From positions 111,050 through 175,049 of the forward strand of contig CAWDHW010000016.1 in assembly GCA_963802205.1 (NCBI GenBank): a stretch of 64,000 nt of DNA. The letters run 5' to 3'. The stretch's first letter is position 1. Every line of letters starts with the position of its first letter. This DNA comes from DYRB01 sp963802205 (GTDB taxonomy: Bacteria; Pseudomonadota; Gammaproteobacteria; Chromatiales; Chromatiaceae). The position numbers and the translations under genes are program-made. The notes under the pieces were generated by a model, which saw only the letters and a program-made list of their open reading frames with translations, did not search any database and had not been told where the DNA came from. Of the stretch, positions 27,008-35,480 are shown one piece after another.

Positions 27008-27607
27008 ATGCCGGTTGATCCTGGCCCCCTCACGGCCTGGGTCACCGCCTGGGGCAGTGCCTTTGGCCTGATCTTTCTGGCCGAGATGGGCGACAAGAGC
27101 CAGTTGGTGTGCATGACCCTCGCCGCCCGGCATCGGCACGGACCCGTGCTTGCGGGGGCCGTCGTCGCCTTCCTGCTGCTCAATACCCTGGCGGTGGTGT
27201 TCGGGGCGGCGCTGGCCCAATGGATCCCCGAGCGCCTCCTCGCCGCCCTGGTGGCCGTCCTGTTTGCGGCCTTCGGGATCAGGGGCCTGCGCACCCAGGC
27301 CGAAGAGGAGGACACCGAGGTCCCCGAGCGCCCCGGCCACGGGATCTTCTTCACCACGGTCCTGATGCTGGTCCTGGCCGAGATGGGCGACAAGACCCAG
27401 ATCGCCGTCGCCGGCATGGCCAGCACCCTGCCGCCCCTGGCGGTCTGGCTCGGTGCCAGCCTGGCCCTGACCGCGACCTCCGCCATCGGCGTGGTGGTCG
27501 GGACCCGCGTCCTGCGCCGTCTGCCGATGCACCGGGTGCATCAGGTCAGCGGCGCCCTGTTCCTGGTCCTCGCCGCCCTTGCACTCAGCCGCGCCCTGTG
27601 GCCCTAA
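27008..27607 (+). CDS. TMEM165/GDT1 (UPF0016) family cation exporter
   Basis: A 199-residue protein with six predicted helices built as two halves, each with the family signature: EMGDKSQLVCMTLA near residue 24 and EMGDKTQIAVAGMA near 122. Characterised members export Mn2+ or exchange Ca2+/Mn2+ for protons. The central loop is acidic (QAEEEDTEVPE). It lies 62 bases after the lipid operon and 24 bases before the thioredoxin-like gene. Confidence 0.92.
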   Translation: MPVDPGPLTAWVTAWGSAFGLIFLAEMGDKSQLVCMTLAARHRHGPVLAGAVVAFLLLNTLAVVFGAALAQWIPERLLAALVAVLFAAFGIRGLRTQAEEEDTEVPERPGHGIFFTTVLMLVLAEMGDKTQIAVAGMASTLPPLAVWLGASLALTATSAIGVVVGTRVLRRLPMHRVHQVSGALFLVLAALALSRALWP

Positions 27608-27631
27608 GCATGCCCATCGGAAGCCAGCCGC

Positions 27632-28153
27632 ATGACGACCAACGACAAGACCCGCTACCGCTCCTGGCTCATCAATCTGATGCTGATCCTGGCGGTCTTC
27701 ATCGGCGTCCAGTGGTGGAAGGCCCGTCCCCTGGCCACTGGGCCGGCACCGGCCCTGACCGGCCCACTGCTCGACGGCCGGCCCTTCGATCTCAAGGCCC
27801 TGCGGGAAAGCGGCGGCGGCCGCCCCGTCCTGGTCCACTTCTGGGCGACCTGGTGCCCTGTGTGCAGGCTGGGTCAGGGGGGCATCGATGCCATCGCCAG
27901 AGACCACCCCCTGGTGAGCGTCGCCCTTCAGTCCGGGGATGAGCGCGACATCCTGGACTTCATGGGCAAGGAGGGTCTGAGCTTCCCGGTCCTGCCCGAT
28001 CCTTACGGGGAGGCGGCGAGTGCCTGGGGTGTGGCGGGGGTCCCGGCCAGCTTCGTAGTGGACGCCGCCGGGCGCATCCGTTTCGCCACCGTCGGCTACA
28101 CCACCGAGGCCGGACTCAGGGCCAGGCTCTGGGTGGCGGAATCCCTGGAGTGA
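27632..28153 (+). CDS. membrane-anchored thioredoxin-like protein (TlpA/ScsD type)
   Basis: A 173-residue protein with an N-terminal signal anchor (LINLMLILAVFIGVQWW) and a periplasmic thioredoxin fold. The redox site is WATWCPVC near residues 71-78 and the cis-Pro loop is GVPASFVVD near 132. The CPVC dipeptide and anchor resemble the suppressor-of-copper-sensitivity ScsD and TlpA-like thiol reductases, which reduce disulfides in the periplasm. Given the copper and cytochrome c genes in the window a role in either is plausible but unproven. Confidence 0.88.
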   Translation: MTTNDKTRYRSWLINLMLILAVFIGVQWWKARPLATGPAPALTGPLLDGRPFDLKALRESGGGRPVLVHFWATWCPVCRLGQGGIDAIARDHPLVSVALQSGDERDILDFMGKEGLSFPVLPDPYGEAASAWGVAGVPASFVVDAAGRIRFATVGYTTEAGLRARLWVAESLE

Positions 28154-28174
28154 TGCCCCCAGAGTGGCATAGGG

Positions 28175-28202
28175 TTGTCCGATCCCCCTGCACGGGTATA
28201 AT
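28175..28202 (+). promoter_or_regulatory. sigma-70 promoter for the fmdB-like gene
   Basis: TTGTCC at 28175-28180 and a perfect TATAAT at 28197-28202 separated by 16 bases, 39 bases upstream of the next start codon. This is the best consensus promoter I noticed in the window. Confidence 0.75.
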
Positions 28203-28241
28203 TTCGCACATTAGCGTTTAACGATATTTCGGAGTGCCATC

Positions 28242-28502
28242 ATGCCCACCTACGACTACCGCTGCGACGACAACGGCAAGGTGCTGGAAGTCAGCCACCG
28301 CATGAGCGAGAGCCTTGCCACTTGGGGCGAATTGTGTGCCCGTCTGGGCATGGAGCCCGGCGACACCCCGGTCGCGGCCCCGGTCCACCGCCTGGCCACC
28401 GGCGGCAACATCCTCTCCAGCACCGCGCGCACCGGCGGTGGCGAGGCCCCACCCTGTGCCACCGGCTCCTGCTGCCCAGGCGGCGCCTGCGGGCTCAACT
28501 GA
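28242..28502 (+). CDS. FmdB-family small protein with an altered zinc ribbon
   Basis: An 86-residue protein starting MPTYDYRC, the hallmark of FmdB-type zinc-ribbon regulators. The normal CxxC of the first knuckle reads CDDN here, and the second knuckle is only a single Cys in GELCARL, so the usual ribbon cannot form. Instead the C-terminus has a Cys cluster (PCATGSCCPGGACGLN). It has a strong promoter and GGAG 9 bases upstream of the ATG. The role is unknown; abundance and the Cys-rich tail suggest metal or redox handling. Confidence 0.8.
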   Translation: MPTYDYRCDDNGKVLEVSHRMSESLATWGELCARLGMEPGDTPVAAPVHRLATGGNILSSTARTGGGEAPPCATGSCCPGGACGLN

Positions 28503-28545
28503 CGGCGCAGGCCGCGGGCTTCAGACCACCGCGCGGGCGGTGGCC

Positions 28546-28869
28546 TCAGTCCAGATAGACCTTCGTCTGGGCCCCGGTGGGGTCGAAGATGAACGGCTTG
28601 CCCAGGGCATCGAGCCGGAACAGGCTGAAGATGCGGTGCCCGTTGAAGTCCAGCACCCGCAGGTCATCGGACTCGTGCAGGTCGTTGACCACGGCCTGAA
28701 AGTGGCCGCCGTACTTGGCCTTCACGTCGTCCAACGAAAGTTCATAGGCCATGAACTTGTCCACCCCCTTGATCCGCAGCTTGCCGATCAGGACGTCGTC
28801 GTCCAGGGCATCGAGGGACGACAGGACCACCAGGGGTCCGCTCGCCGTCATGAGCATCAGCGCCTTCAT
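28546..28869 (-). CDS. small protein of unknown function (107 aa)
   Basis: No recognised domain. The N-terminus MKALMLMTASGPLVVLSSLDALDD is mildly hydrophobic but not a typical signal peptide; the rest looks like a compact alpha/beta fold (KLRIKGVDKFMAYELSLDDVKAKYGGHFQAVVNDLHESDDLRVLDF). AGGTGGAGAA lies just upstream of its ATG on the minus strand. It is 43 bases upstream of the DegS-like gene in the same direction and may be co-transcribed with it or convergent-terminated against fmdB. Confidence 0.7.
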   Translation of the reverse strand: MKALMLMTASGPLVVLSSLDALDDDVLIGKLRIKGVDKFMAYELSLDDVKAKYGGHFQAVVNDLHESDDLRVLDFNGHRIFSLFRLDALGKPFIFDPTGAQTKVYLD

Positions 28870-28912
28870 TGTTCTCCACCTCTAACTGGCCTTGAGAAAC
28901 CGGGCGGCGGGC

Positions 28913-30100
28913 TCACATGGCCCCCCCGCCAATACCCGCCGCGGCCTGGGGCAAACCGCCGCGGCGCGCCCCGGGGCCCGTCGCCCGCGGTCCCGGGCCA
29001 AGCTGCACCTGGACCTGGATTTCGCCCCCGTTGCGGTGAACGGTCAACACCACGCGGTCCCCGATCGTATACCCCTCCAGCACGGCGATCAGCTTCGCGA
29101 TGCTCTTCACCGGCTTGCCGTCCACGGCGACGATGACGTCACCGAGGATCAGGTCCCCATTGCGCGCCGCCCGGGTGGCCTGAATCCCAGCCTTGGCCGC
29201 GGGACTCCCCGCCTCGACCTTGAGTACCAGGACGCCGGACAGTCCCGCCTCTTCCAGCACGCGCTCGCTCAGGTCATCGTCCGCCACGATGCCGAGGCTG
29301 GGTCGGATATAGCGCCCGGAGGCGATCAGTTGCGGGACTATGCGGTTGACCGTGTCCACCGGCACGGCGAAGCCGATCCCGGCGGAGCTGCCCGAGGGGC
29401 TGAAGATAGCGGTGTTGATGCCGATCAGGCGCCCGGCACTGTCGATCAGGGGACCGCCAGAGTTGCCGGGATTGATGGCGGCGTCGGTCTGGATCAGATG
29501 CTCGATCTGGCCGTCGGCCTCCGTCGGTATGGTCCGATTCAGCGCCGAGATCACCCCGGTCGTCAGGGTGTAATCGAGGCCGAAGGGGTTGCCGATGGCC
29601 ACGACCTTTTGCCCGACCTTCAGGTCACCGCTGACCCCGACCGGGATGGCCCTCAGCCGGCTGGGCGGGACATCGATGCGCAGCACCGCCAGGTCGTGTT
29701 CAGGGCTCGCCCCCACCAGGACGGCGTCGTAGTTGCGCTGGTCGGACATGCGCACATAGGCCCCACCGACGCCCTCGATGACGTGGTGATTGGTCACCAC
29801 ATGGCCGCGGTCGTCCCAGATGACCCCAGAGCCGGTCCCACGACGGACCTCGGTGACATCGCGCGTGATCAGATCCAGCACCCGGCCTGTGGTCGTGATG
29901 TAGACCACCGAGGGGCTGCTGGCCTCGAAGATGGAGATGGTGGTCTGCTCGTCCGCCGCCAGGTCGCCGCGGGCGGTGATCGCTCGCGGCTCGGCGCGGT
30001 AGGCGATGAACGCTCGCTCCAGCCAGGGGCGCGCCGCCAGGGCCGCCAGGAAGAAGATCACAAACCAGAACAGAAAGCGCGACAGACCGAAGGCGTGCAT
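28913..30100 (-). CDS. membrane-anchored HtrA-family serine protease (DegS-like)
   Basis: A 395-residue protein when started at the ATG at 30100, which leads straight into an N-terminal membrane anchor (FGLSRFLFWFVIFFLAALAA). A longer frame to 30247 adds Arg-rich non-conserved sequence. The trypsin-like triad is complete: His in VVTNHHVIEG, Asp in HDLAVLRID, Ser in AAINPGNSGGPLI. One PDZ domain follows (SLGIVADDD, VEAGSPAAKAGIQ, GDVIVAVDGKPV). One anchor plus one PDZ fits DegS, which senses misfolded outer-membrane proteins and starts sigma-E release. The C-terminus is Gly/Pro-rich. Confidence 0.9.
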   Translation of the reverse strand: MHAFGLSRFLFWFVIFFLAALAARPWLERAFIAYRAEPRAITARGDLAADEQTTISIFEASSPSVVYITTTGRVLDLITRDVTEVRRGTGSGVIWDDRGHVVTNHHVIEGVGGAYVRMSDQRNYDAVLVGASPEHDLAVLRIDVPPSRLRAIPVGVSGDLKVGQKVVAIGNPFGLDYTLTTGVISALNRTIPTEADGQIEHLIQTDAAINPGNSGGPLIDSAGRLIGINTAIFSPSGSSAGIGFAVPVDTVNRIVPQLIASGRYIRPSLGIVADDDLSERVLEEAGLSGVLVLKVEAGSPAAKAGIQATRAARNGDLILGDVIVAVDGKPVKSIAKLIAVLEGYTIGDRVVLTVHRNGGEIQVQVQLGPGPRATGPGARRGGLPQAAAGIGGGAM

Positions 30101-30265
30101 GGCGGGGGCTATTACGGTGGCTTGGCGCCATTGTATACCGGAGGATCCCCGGCCGGTCCGGGACCGTCTTTCAGGCCGGCGCCCCTGTGCCCTGCAAGAC
30201 CATGTCGGCCAACCTGGATAGGGCGATATCGCTGCGAATCGATGCAAACAAGCAGGGACCCCGAA

Positions 30266-30922
30266 CTACGGGGCGGCGCTCGGGCGGAGCCTGCCGCGCA
30301 GGGCCTGAAGGTCGCGAACGGCGTCGCCCAGCAGTCGGCCCAACAGGCGGTCGAAGGCCGCCGCCGCAGCGGCGGGGTCTGGGCCCGCGGGTTCGCTGCC
30401 CTGATAGAGGTGAGAGGCCAGCGGGCGACGGTCTGAGGCATTGACCAGGGTCAGGTTGAAGGCCGCCTCTACCCGAGGGGGCTGGGCGTCCGGGAAGTGT
30501 GTGAGTCGGGTCAACTCGCCGCTCAGGAGATAGTCCGCCTGGGCCCGCTGACCTGGGGCGACGACGAAGGCGAACAGGTGCGCCTGGCGCAGGGCCGCGA
30601 CCAGGCTGGAGGCGATGGCGGCGGCGGGGGGCTCGGCCCATAGGTGATAGGTGTAGGTCTGGACCTCGTCGGGGCGCTCCGCGCCGACGAAGACCAACTC
30701 CCGTCCGACCCCGAGGCCGCGGGCCACCGGCTGGGTGACCAGCAGGGTGGCGGCCACTGGGGTCGCCGCCAGCGGTTCGACCTGGACCGTCGGGGCCAAG
30801 GGGTAGAAGTGGTCCTGCCGGGCGGGGCCGAAGGAGCAGGCGGTCAGGGCTGCAATGTTTGAAAGCGCTGCCAGCACGCAGATCCACTTTGCTCCGCCGC
30901 TTGATCGTGTTTGGGAGTTCAC
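30266..30922 (-). CDS. ABC-transport auxiliary lipoprotein (PqiC-like) of the Mla-type operon
   Basis: A 218-residue protein with a signal peptide ending in the lipobox LTAC, so it is a lipoprotein, probably in the outer membrane. The rest matches the ABC_trans_aux/PqiC fold (FYPLAPT at the start, LLVTQPVARGLGVGRELVFV, YHLWAEPPAAAIASSLVAAL, LSGELTRLTHF). These lipoproteins are thought to pair with MCE proteins in moving lipids between membranes. Its start overlaps the end of the MCE gene by four bases. Confidence 0.85.
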   Translation of the reverse strand: MNSQTRSSGGAKWICVLAALSNIAALTACSFGPARQDHFYPLAPTVQVEPLAATPVAATLLVTQPVARGLGVGRELVFVGAERPDEVQTYTYHLWAEPPAAAIASSLVAALRQAHLFAFVVAPGQRAQADYLLSGELTRLTHFPDAQPPRVEAAFNLTLVNASDRRPLASHLYQGSEPAGPDPAAAAAAFDRLLGRLLGDAVRDLQALRGRLRPSAAP

Positions 30923-32133
30923 TTCGGCCTCCGGGCGTTGTCCTGGACCTCGCGCCCACGGAGGATCACCGCAGGGTTGTTACGCAGGTCCCGGGAGACC
31001 TCGGCGAGGTTGCGGCTGGTCGCCTCGATGTGTTCGAGGATTGGGGCCAGGGAGGCGGCCAACTCCTGGGCCGCGTATTGGCTATCGGTGACGGTGCGGT
31101 CGATGGCGGGGCGGTTGCGTTTGACCAGGGCGCGCAGGTCCGCCGCCAGGGCACCGTAGTCCTTTACCGTCCTCTGCACATCCTGGCTCTGGCCGCTGAG
31201 GGTGCCGGAGACGCCAGCCAGGTCCTTGGCAATTTGTTCCACCGCGTTGAGGATGCCCGAGAGCTTTTCGGGGTCCACCGCCGCGTCCAGGTTAGCGGCC
31301 AGGTGCTGCAAGTTGTCGAAGACCCCCGCCAGGCGCTCGCGCCCGCTGGATTCGGGCGCGCCAATGCCCGCCGCATTGCCAGGCGTGCCGGATACGGCAT
31401 CGGGTGCGGTGCCCGGCGTCCCCTCGGCCCCTGTTAGATCCCTCGCCCCACCCTGGGGGACAGGTCCGGTTCCCAATAGCTCCTGAAGGGCGGCGATCTG
31501 CTCGGCGATGCCGGCCAGGGCCGGGGCTATGGTCTGTTCCACCAGCGTTTGGAGGGAGTCGGTGAGGCGGCCAAGCTGTGCCACCAGGTCGGCCTCGCGT
31601 CGGCTGGTGGCAATGTGCTCCCCGTCCACCAGTGGGTGGTCGCGGTCCTGCCCGGGGAGGATGTGCAGGGCCTCGCCTTGGAGCAGCCCGGCGCTGGCGA
31701 GCTGGGCGACGCTGTCCCGCGGTATGGGCCAGGCGTCTCGGATGCGGAGGGTGGCGCGGAAACAGGGGCCGGCCTTTCGGCGGCTGTGGTCGGCGGCGGT
31801 GTCTGGTTCCTGGGCGGGGTCCGGGGCAGGGCAGGGGTCTGCCCCAGGCTCGGGGAAGAAGGGCTCCACCGCCTCGACCACCCCGATGACATAGCCCGCC
31901 TGGCTGATCTGTATCCCGGCCTCGAGCCCGCTGGCCTCCGGGAAGTAGGCGTAGAGGCGCAGGTTCCCGCCGAAGAGCCCAGGCAGGATCAGGGCCAGGG
32001 TCCCCACCACCACGGCGATCATGGTCAGGACAAAGAGCCCCGCCAGGACCAGGTCGCGACGCACCCCGCTTGCGGCCCGCTTGCCCGGGGCCCCGATCTC
32101 GGGGGGAGAATAGAGGCGTTCCAATCGGCTCAT
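30919..32133 (-). CDS. mlaD: MlaD-like MCE-domain lipid transport protein
   Basis: A 404-residue protein: one N-terminal membrane helix (LAGLFVLTMIAVVVGTLALIL), one MCE domain (LRLYAYFPEASGLEAGIQISQAGYVIGVVE, LASAGLLQGEALHIL), then a long helical tail with heptads (TLVEQTIAPALAGIAEQIAALQELL and EKLSGILNAVEQIAKDLAGV). MCE proteins form hexameric rings that carry phospholipids across the periplasm. A Pro/Asp/Cys insert (ADPCPAPDPAQEPDTAADHS) interrupts the MCE domain. It lies between the ATPase and the lipoprotein in one operon. Confidence 0.88.
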   Translation of the reverse strand: MSRLERLYSPPEIGAPGKRAASGVRRDLVLAGLFVLTMIAVVVGTLALILPGLFGGNLRLYAYFPEASGLEAGIQISQAGYVIGVVEAVEPFFPEPGADPCPAPDPAQEPDTAADHSRRKAGPCFRATLRIRDAWPIPRDSVAQLASAGLLQGEALHILPGQDRDHPLVDGEHIATSRREADLVAQLGRLTDSLQTLVEQTIAPALAGIAEQIAALQELLGTGPVPQGGARDLTGAEGTPGTAPDAVSGTPGNAAGIGAPESSGRERLAGVFDNLQHLAANLDAAVDPEKLSGILNAVEQIAKDLAGVSGTLSGQSQDVQRTVKDYGALAADLRALVKRNRPAIDRTVTDSQYAAQELAASLAPILEHIEATSRNLAEVSRDLRNNPAVILRGREVQDNARRPK

Positions 32134-32143
32134 GCGGCCCGGC

Positions 32144-32908
32144 TCAGGGGTGCCCCGCCAGGACGTAGCGCAGTTCCAGATCCCCCGCGGCGGCCTCGGT
32201 CAGGGCCTGAGGCGGTCCGTCAAAGAGCAGACGCCCGCGGGCCAGAACGGCGACCCGGGTGCCGTCGACCAGGAGTTCGGCGGGCCTGTTGTCAGTGGCG
32301 ATCAGGGTCAGCTCCCGGTTGGCGTGTTGTTGGCGGAGCAGGTCCAGGGTCTCGCGCACCCCGGCGGGGTCGAGGCCCTCGGTGAGCCCATCCCACACCA
32401 GCAGGGAAGGGCGGTGGATCAGGGCACGGGCCAGCTCCACCCGGCGGCGCAGGCCCAGGGACAGGCCCCGGGGCAGTTCCCCCTCCAGGCCGTCGAGTTG
32501 CAACTGGGTGATCGCCAGGCGCGCGGCGCGGGCCATCTCTACGCGGGTCGCTCCGGTCTGGCGCAGCGGCAGCAGCAGGTTGTCCAGGACCGTCAGCCCC
32601 TCCAACAGGGATCCGCCCTGGAGCACGGCCCCGATCTGGCCGCGCAGCCGGCGCATGGCCTCGGCCCCCAGGGTGGCGAGGTCCTGGCCCAGGACCCGCA
32701 CCCGCCCTGCGGAGGGGCTGTCGAGCCCCAGGATCAGGCGCGTCAGCAAGGTCTTGCCGGCCCCATTCGGGCCAACCAGGAGCAGCCAGTCGCCGCGGTT
32801 CAGCCGCAGCGTCACAGCCTCGAGGGCGCAACGCCCGGCCACATGCTGGAAGACCGCCTCCATTTCCACCGCCGGTCCCGCTGGGGTCGTCCGGGTTTCC
32901 GCGTCCAT
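32144..32908 (-). CDS. MlaF-like ABC ATPase with a degenerate catalytic site
   Basis: A 254-residue ABC ATPase. Walker A is intact (GPNGAGKTLLTRL), as is the Q-loop (GAVLQGGSLLEGLTV). The signature is LSLGLRRRVELARAL instead of LSGGQ. The Walker B region reads LLVWDGLTEGLDP, so the catalytic Glu after Asp is Gly. The H-loop region reads IATDNRPAELL where a TH would be expected, so the switch His is missing. The permease and MCE genes around it look normal. I start it at 32908, 8 bases after the permease stop; the open frame further upstream is a shadow of the permease gene. Confidence 0.85.
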   Translation of the reverse strand: MDAETRTTPAGPAVEMEAVFQHVAGRCALEAVTLRLNRGDWLLLVGPNGAGKTLLTRLILGLDSPSAGRVRVLGQDLATLGAEAMRRLRGQIGAVLQGGSLLEGLTVLDNLLLPLRQTGATRVEMARAARLAITQLQLDGLEGELPRGLSLGLRRRVELARALIHRPSLLVWDGLTEGLDPAGVRETLDLLRQQHANRELTLIATDNRPAELLVDGTRVAVLARGRLLFDGPPQALTEAAAGDLELRYVLAGHP

Positions 32909-32916
32909 GGTCGGTC

Positions 32917-33711
32917 TCACCAGAGCAGAACAAAGGCCAGATCCACCAGCAGGATGGCGGTGACAGCCCCGATCATGGTTCGGGTGGCGGCGCGCGCCAC
33001 ACCCTGGGGGTCGCGCCCCGCGGTCAGACCGCAGACGGTCGCAATTAGAGCGACCACCACCGCAAAGAGCAAGGGCTTGGCCAGAACCTGGACCAGGTCC
33101 TCCAGGTGCAGCGACTGGCGCAGCCCTTCTGCCACCGCCGACGGCGGGACGCCGGCGCGGCCCCACAGCCAGGCGGTCAGTGTGGCGACGCTGACGAGCC
33201 CTACCCAGACCGTCAGGGCGAAGGACATCAAGAGCATGGCCAACAGGGGTGGCCCCAGGGTGAAGCGGATGGGGTCTACCCCGCTGACCACCAGGCCGTC
33301 CATCTCCCCGCTGGCCACCAGCCCGGCCTGGCGCACCGCTAGAGCCACACCGGCTCGGCCTGCCACCAGGATACCCACAAGGATCGGTACCAGCTCGACC
33401 ACCACCCTGTAGCCCAGCGAGAGGACCACCAGATTTGGCAAGGCCAGGTCGCGCAGTACGGTCTCGGCCTGGCGGCCGAGGATCAGGCCCAAGGCCACGG
33501 CTACCAGCGTGATGGCCGGGAGCACGGACAACCCGATCTCGCGCATGGCCGCGGCGAAGGCTGGCAGATCCAGACGGTCGCGTCTGGCGAGGATGCGCAG
33601 ATAGTGGGCGAGACAAGTCGCCAGGGTCAGCCAGGCGAGCCCGAGCTCCTCCACCCAGCCGGTGGGCCCACGTCCTGGCCCAAAGGGGCGCCTGTGATTC
33701 GTCCCGTACAT
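32917..33711 (-). CDS. mlaE: MlaE-family lipid ABC permease
   Basis: A 264-residue MlaE/DUF140 permease with about six hydrophobic segments. Visible family segments are REIGLSVLPAITLVAVALGLILGRQA, YRVVVELVPILVGILVAGRAGVALA and the coupling-helix region SGEMDGLVVSGVDPIRFTLGPPLLA. It would move phospholipid between the inner membrane and the MCE ring. It is the first gene of the MlaE-F-D-lipoprotein operon; the 159 bases before znuB's end hold no gene. Confidence 0.9.
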   Translation of the reverse strand: MYGTNHRRPFGPGRGPTGWVEELGLAWLTLATCLAHYLRILARRDRLDLPAFAAAMREIGLSVLPAITLVAVALGLILGRQAETVLRDLALPNLVVLSLGYRVVVELVPILVGILVAGRAGVALAVRQAGLVASGEMDGLVVSGVDPIRFTLGPPLLAMLLMSFALTVWVGLVSVATLTAWLWGRAGVPPSAVAEGLRQSLHLEDLVQVLAKPLLFAVVVALIATVCGLTAGRDPQGVARAATRTMIGAVTAILLVDLAFVLLW

Positions 33712-33870
33712 CGCGGCGACCCCGAGGCTAGGCCCCGCGGTCTTTCCCCATCCAGATCGCCCACACCAGGTTGTCCCCGATCACTGCGAGTGGCCCTTGG
33801 ACACCGGATGATCCGCTCAACCGTTTGTGCTCATTGGTGTGCATTTGCGGACAACCGCTCTTGTGTTGGC

Positions 33871-34734
33871 TCAGGCACCAGGGGGTCTGGCCGCCCGGTG
33901 CTGGGCGCGGCGGCGCAGCAGCCCCGAAGCCAGGGCGGAGACGACATAGGCGACTCCGGCCAGGAGGATCATGGTCGGCCCGGCGGGCAGGTCAGGGCCA
34001 TAGGCGACGGCCAGGCCTGCGCTGGTGAAGACACCACCCAGCACGGTCGCCACCAACATGATGCGGGCCAGGGAGTGGACATAGTGCCCGGCGATGGCGG
34101 CCGGCAGGGTGAGCAGGGCAATGACCAGGATCAGCCCAACCACCTGGATCAGCAGGACCACGGTCACCGCCACCAGGCACAGCAGCAGGAGATAGAAGAA
34201 GGTCACCGGAACGCCGCGCAACCGCGCCAGCTCCTCGTCGAAGACTACGCCCAAGAACTGCCGGTAGAAGGCCCAGACGATCAGCAGCAGCAGGGCATCG
34301 AGCACGGCCATAACCCACAGGTCGCGGGCCGGAACCAGCAGGATGTTGCCAAACAGGTAGCTCATAAGGTCGCTGCTGTAGCCCGGGGTCTTGGCGATGA
34401 ACAGAATCCCAATCGCCATACCGATGGCCCACAGGGCGCCGATGAGGGTGTCCTCTTGGGCGCTCCAGTGGATCCGCACCCAGCCGATGAGCAGGGCCGA
34501 GATCAGGGCAGCGGCAAGGGCACCGCCCAAGGGGTCAAACCCGAAGTAGAGGGCCGCCCCCATGCCGCCGAGGACCGAGTGGGCGATGCCCCCGGCCAGA
34601 AAGGTGATGCGCTTGACCACCACAAAGGTCCCGATGACCCCGCAGCCCAGGGATGCCAACAGCCCGGCGATCAGGGCGGTCTGCAGGAAGGCGTGTTGCC
34701 CCAGCGCAGTGAAGAATTCCATGAGGCCGTCCAT
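33871..34734 (-). CDS. znuB: zinc ABC transporter permease ZnuB
   Basis: A 287-residue ABC-3 family permease with about eight helices. Recognisable parts: LIAGLLASLGCGVIGTFVVVKRITFLAGGIAHSVLGG near the N-terminus, and AITLP-like VGLILVIALLTLPAAIAGHYV. This family imports Zn2+ or Mn2+; the ATPase partner lies two bases upstream. The binding protein ZnuA is not evident next to it, so it may be encoded elsewhere. Confidence 0.88.
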   Translation of the reverse strand: MDGLMEFFTALGQHAFLQTALIAGLLASLGCGVIGTFVVVKRITFLAGGIAHSVLGGMGAALYFGFDPLGGALAAALISALLIGWVRIHWSAQEDTLIGALWAIGMAIGILFIAKTPGYSSDLMSYLFGNILLVPARDLWVMAVLDALLLLIVWAFYRQFLGVVFDEELARLRGVPVTFFYLLLLCLVAVTVVLLIQVVGLILVIALLTLPAAIAGHYVHSLARIMLVATVLGGVFTSAGLAVAYGPDLPAGPTMILLAGVAYVVSALASGLLRRRAQHRAARPPGA

Positions 34735-34736
34735 CC

Positions 34737-35480
34737 CTAGTGCGCGTGGGCCACCTGGCGCACGTCCTCCCCGTAGAGGTCGTGGATGATCCGGCCATCG
34801 ATGGCTTGCGTCCCGTGGCAGACCAGGGTCCGGTTTAGGCAGGCGACCCGGCCGACATAGGCGGAGATGAAGGCGACGTCGTGGGAGACCACCAGGATGG
34901 TCATGCGGGCGTTGATGGCGCGCAGCAGGTCGAAGATCTCACCCTCCATGCGTTGGTCGATGTTGGCGGTTGGCTCGTCCAGGATCAGCAACCGCGGCTC
35001 CCCAACCAGGGCGCGGGCCACAAGGACTCGCTGCAATTGGCCGCCGGAGAGGGTGCCGATCTGACGCCCGGCCAGGTTCTGGGCCTGGACCTCTGTCAGT
35101 GCGGCCCGGGCCGCTGCCCGGTCCTCCTCGGAGTAGCCGCCGAGCCAGCGCCGCCAGCCGGTCCCCAGTCCCAGCCGCCCCATCAAGACGACCTGCTCCA
35201 CCGTGATGGGGAAGTCCCGCGGGAAACCCGGGTGCTGTGGGACGTAGCCCAGCAGGCGGCGGGCCCGGCCCGGCGCATGCCCGAAGACGCGCACCGTACC
35301 GGTCTGGGGCTCCAGCAGCCCCAGGATCAGCTTGAGCAGGGTGCTCTTGCCCCCGGCGTTGGGCCCCACGAGGCCGAGGAATTCCCCCTCGGCCACACGC
35401 AGGTTCACCCCCTCCAGCACCGGGGCCTCCCCGTAGGAGAAGGTTACCCCGGCAATATCCACCGCCTCCGGCGTACTCAT
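34737..35480 (-). CDS. znuC: metal ABC transporter ATPase ZnuC
   Basis: A 247-residue ABC ATPase with intact Walker A (GPNAGGKSTLLKLI), signature (LSGGQLQRVLVARAL), Walker B (LLILDEPTANID) and H-loop (VSHDVAFISAY). The C-terminus has a Cys and several His residues (LNRTLVCHG, VRQVAHAH). The length and pairing with an ABC-3 permease indicate zinc or manganese import. In contrast to the MlaF-like protein nearby, all catalytic residues are present. The ATG overlaps the stop of a short upstream ORF. Confidence 0.88.
   Translation of the reverse strand: MSTPEAVDIAGVTFSYGEAPVLEGVNLRVAEGEFLGLVGPNAGGKSTLLKLILGLLEPQTGTVRVFGHAPGRARRLLGYVPQHPGFPRDFPITVEQVVLMGRLGLGTGWRRWLGGYSEEDRAAARAALTEVQAQNLAGRQIGTLSGGQLQRVLVARALVGEPRLLILDEPTANIDQRMEGEIFDLLRAINARMTILVVSHDVAFISAYVGRVACLNRTLVCHGTQAIDGRIIHDLYGEDVRQVAHAH

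Noticed and set aside
32144..33616. 490-codon version of the MlaF-like ATPase
   Set aside because: The upstream 235 codons overlap the permease gene on the same strand and are non-conserved; the ATG at 32908 gives the normal length.
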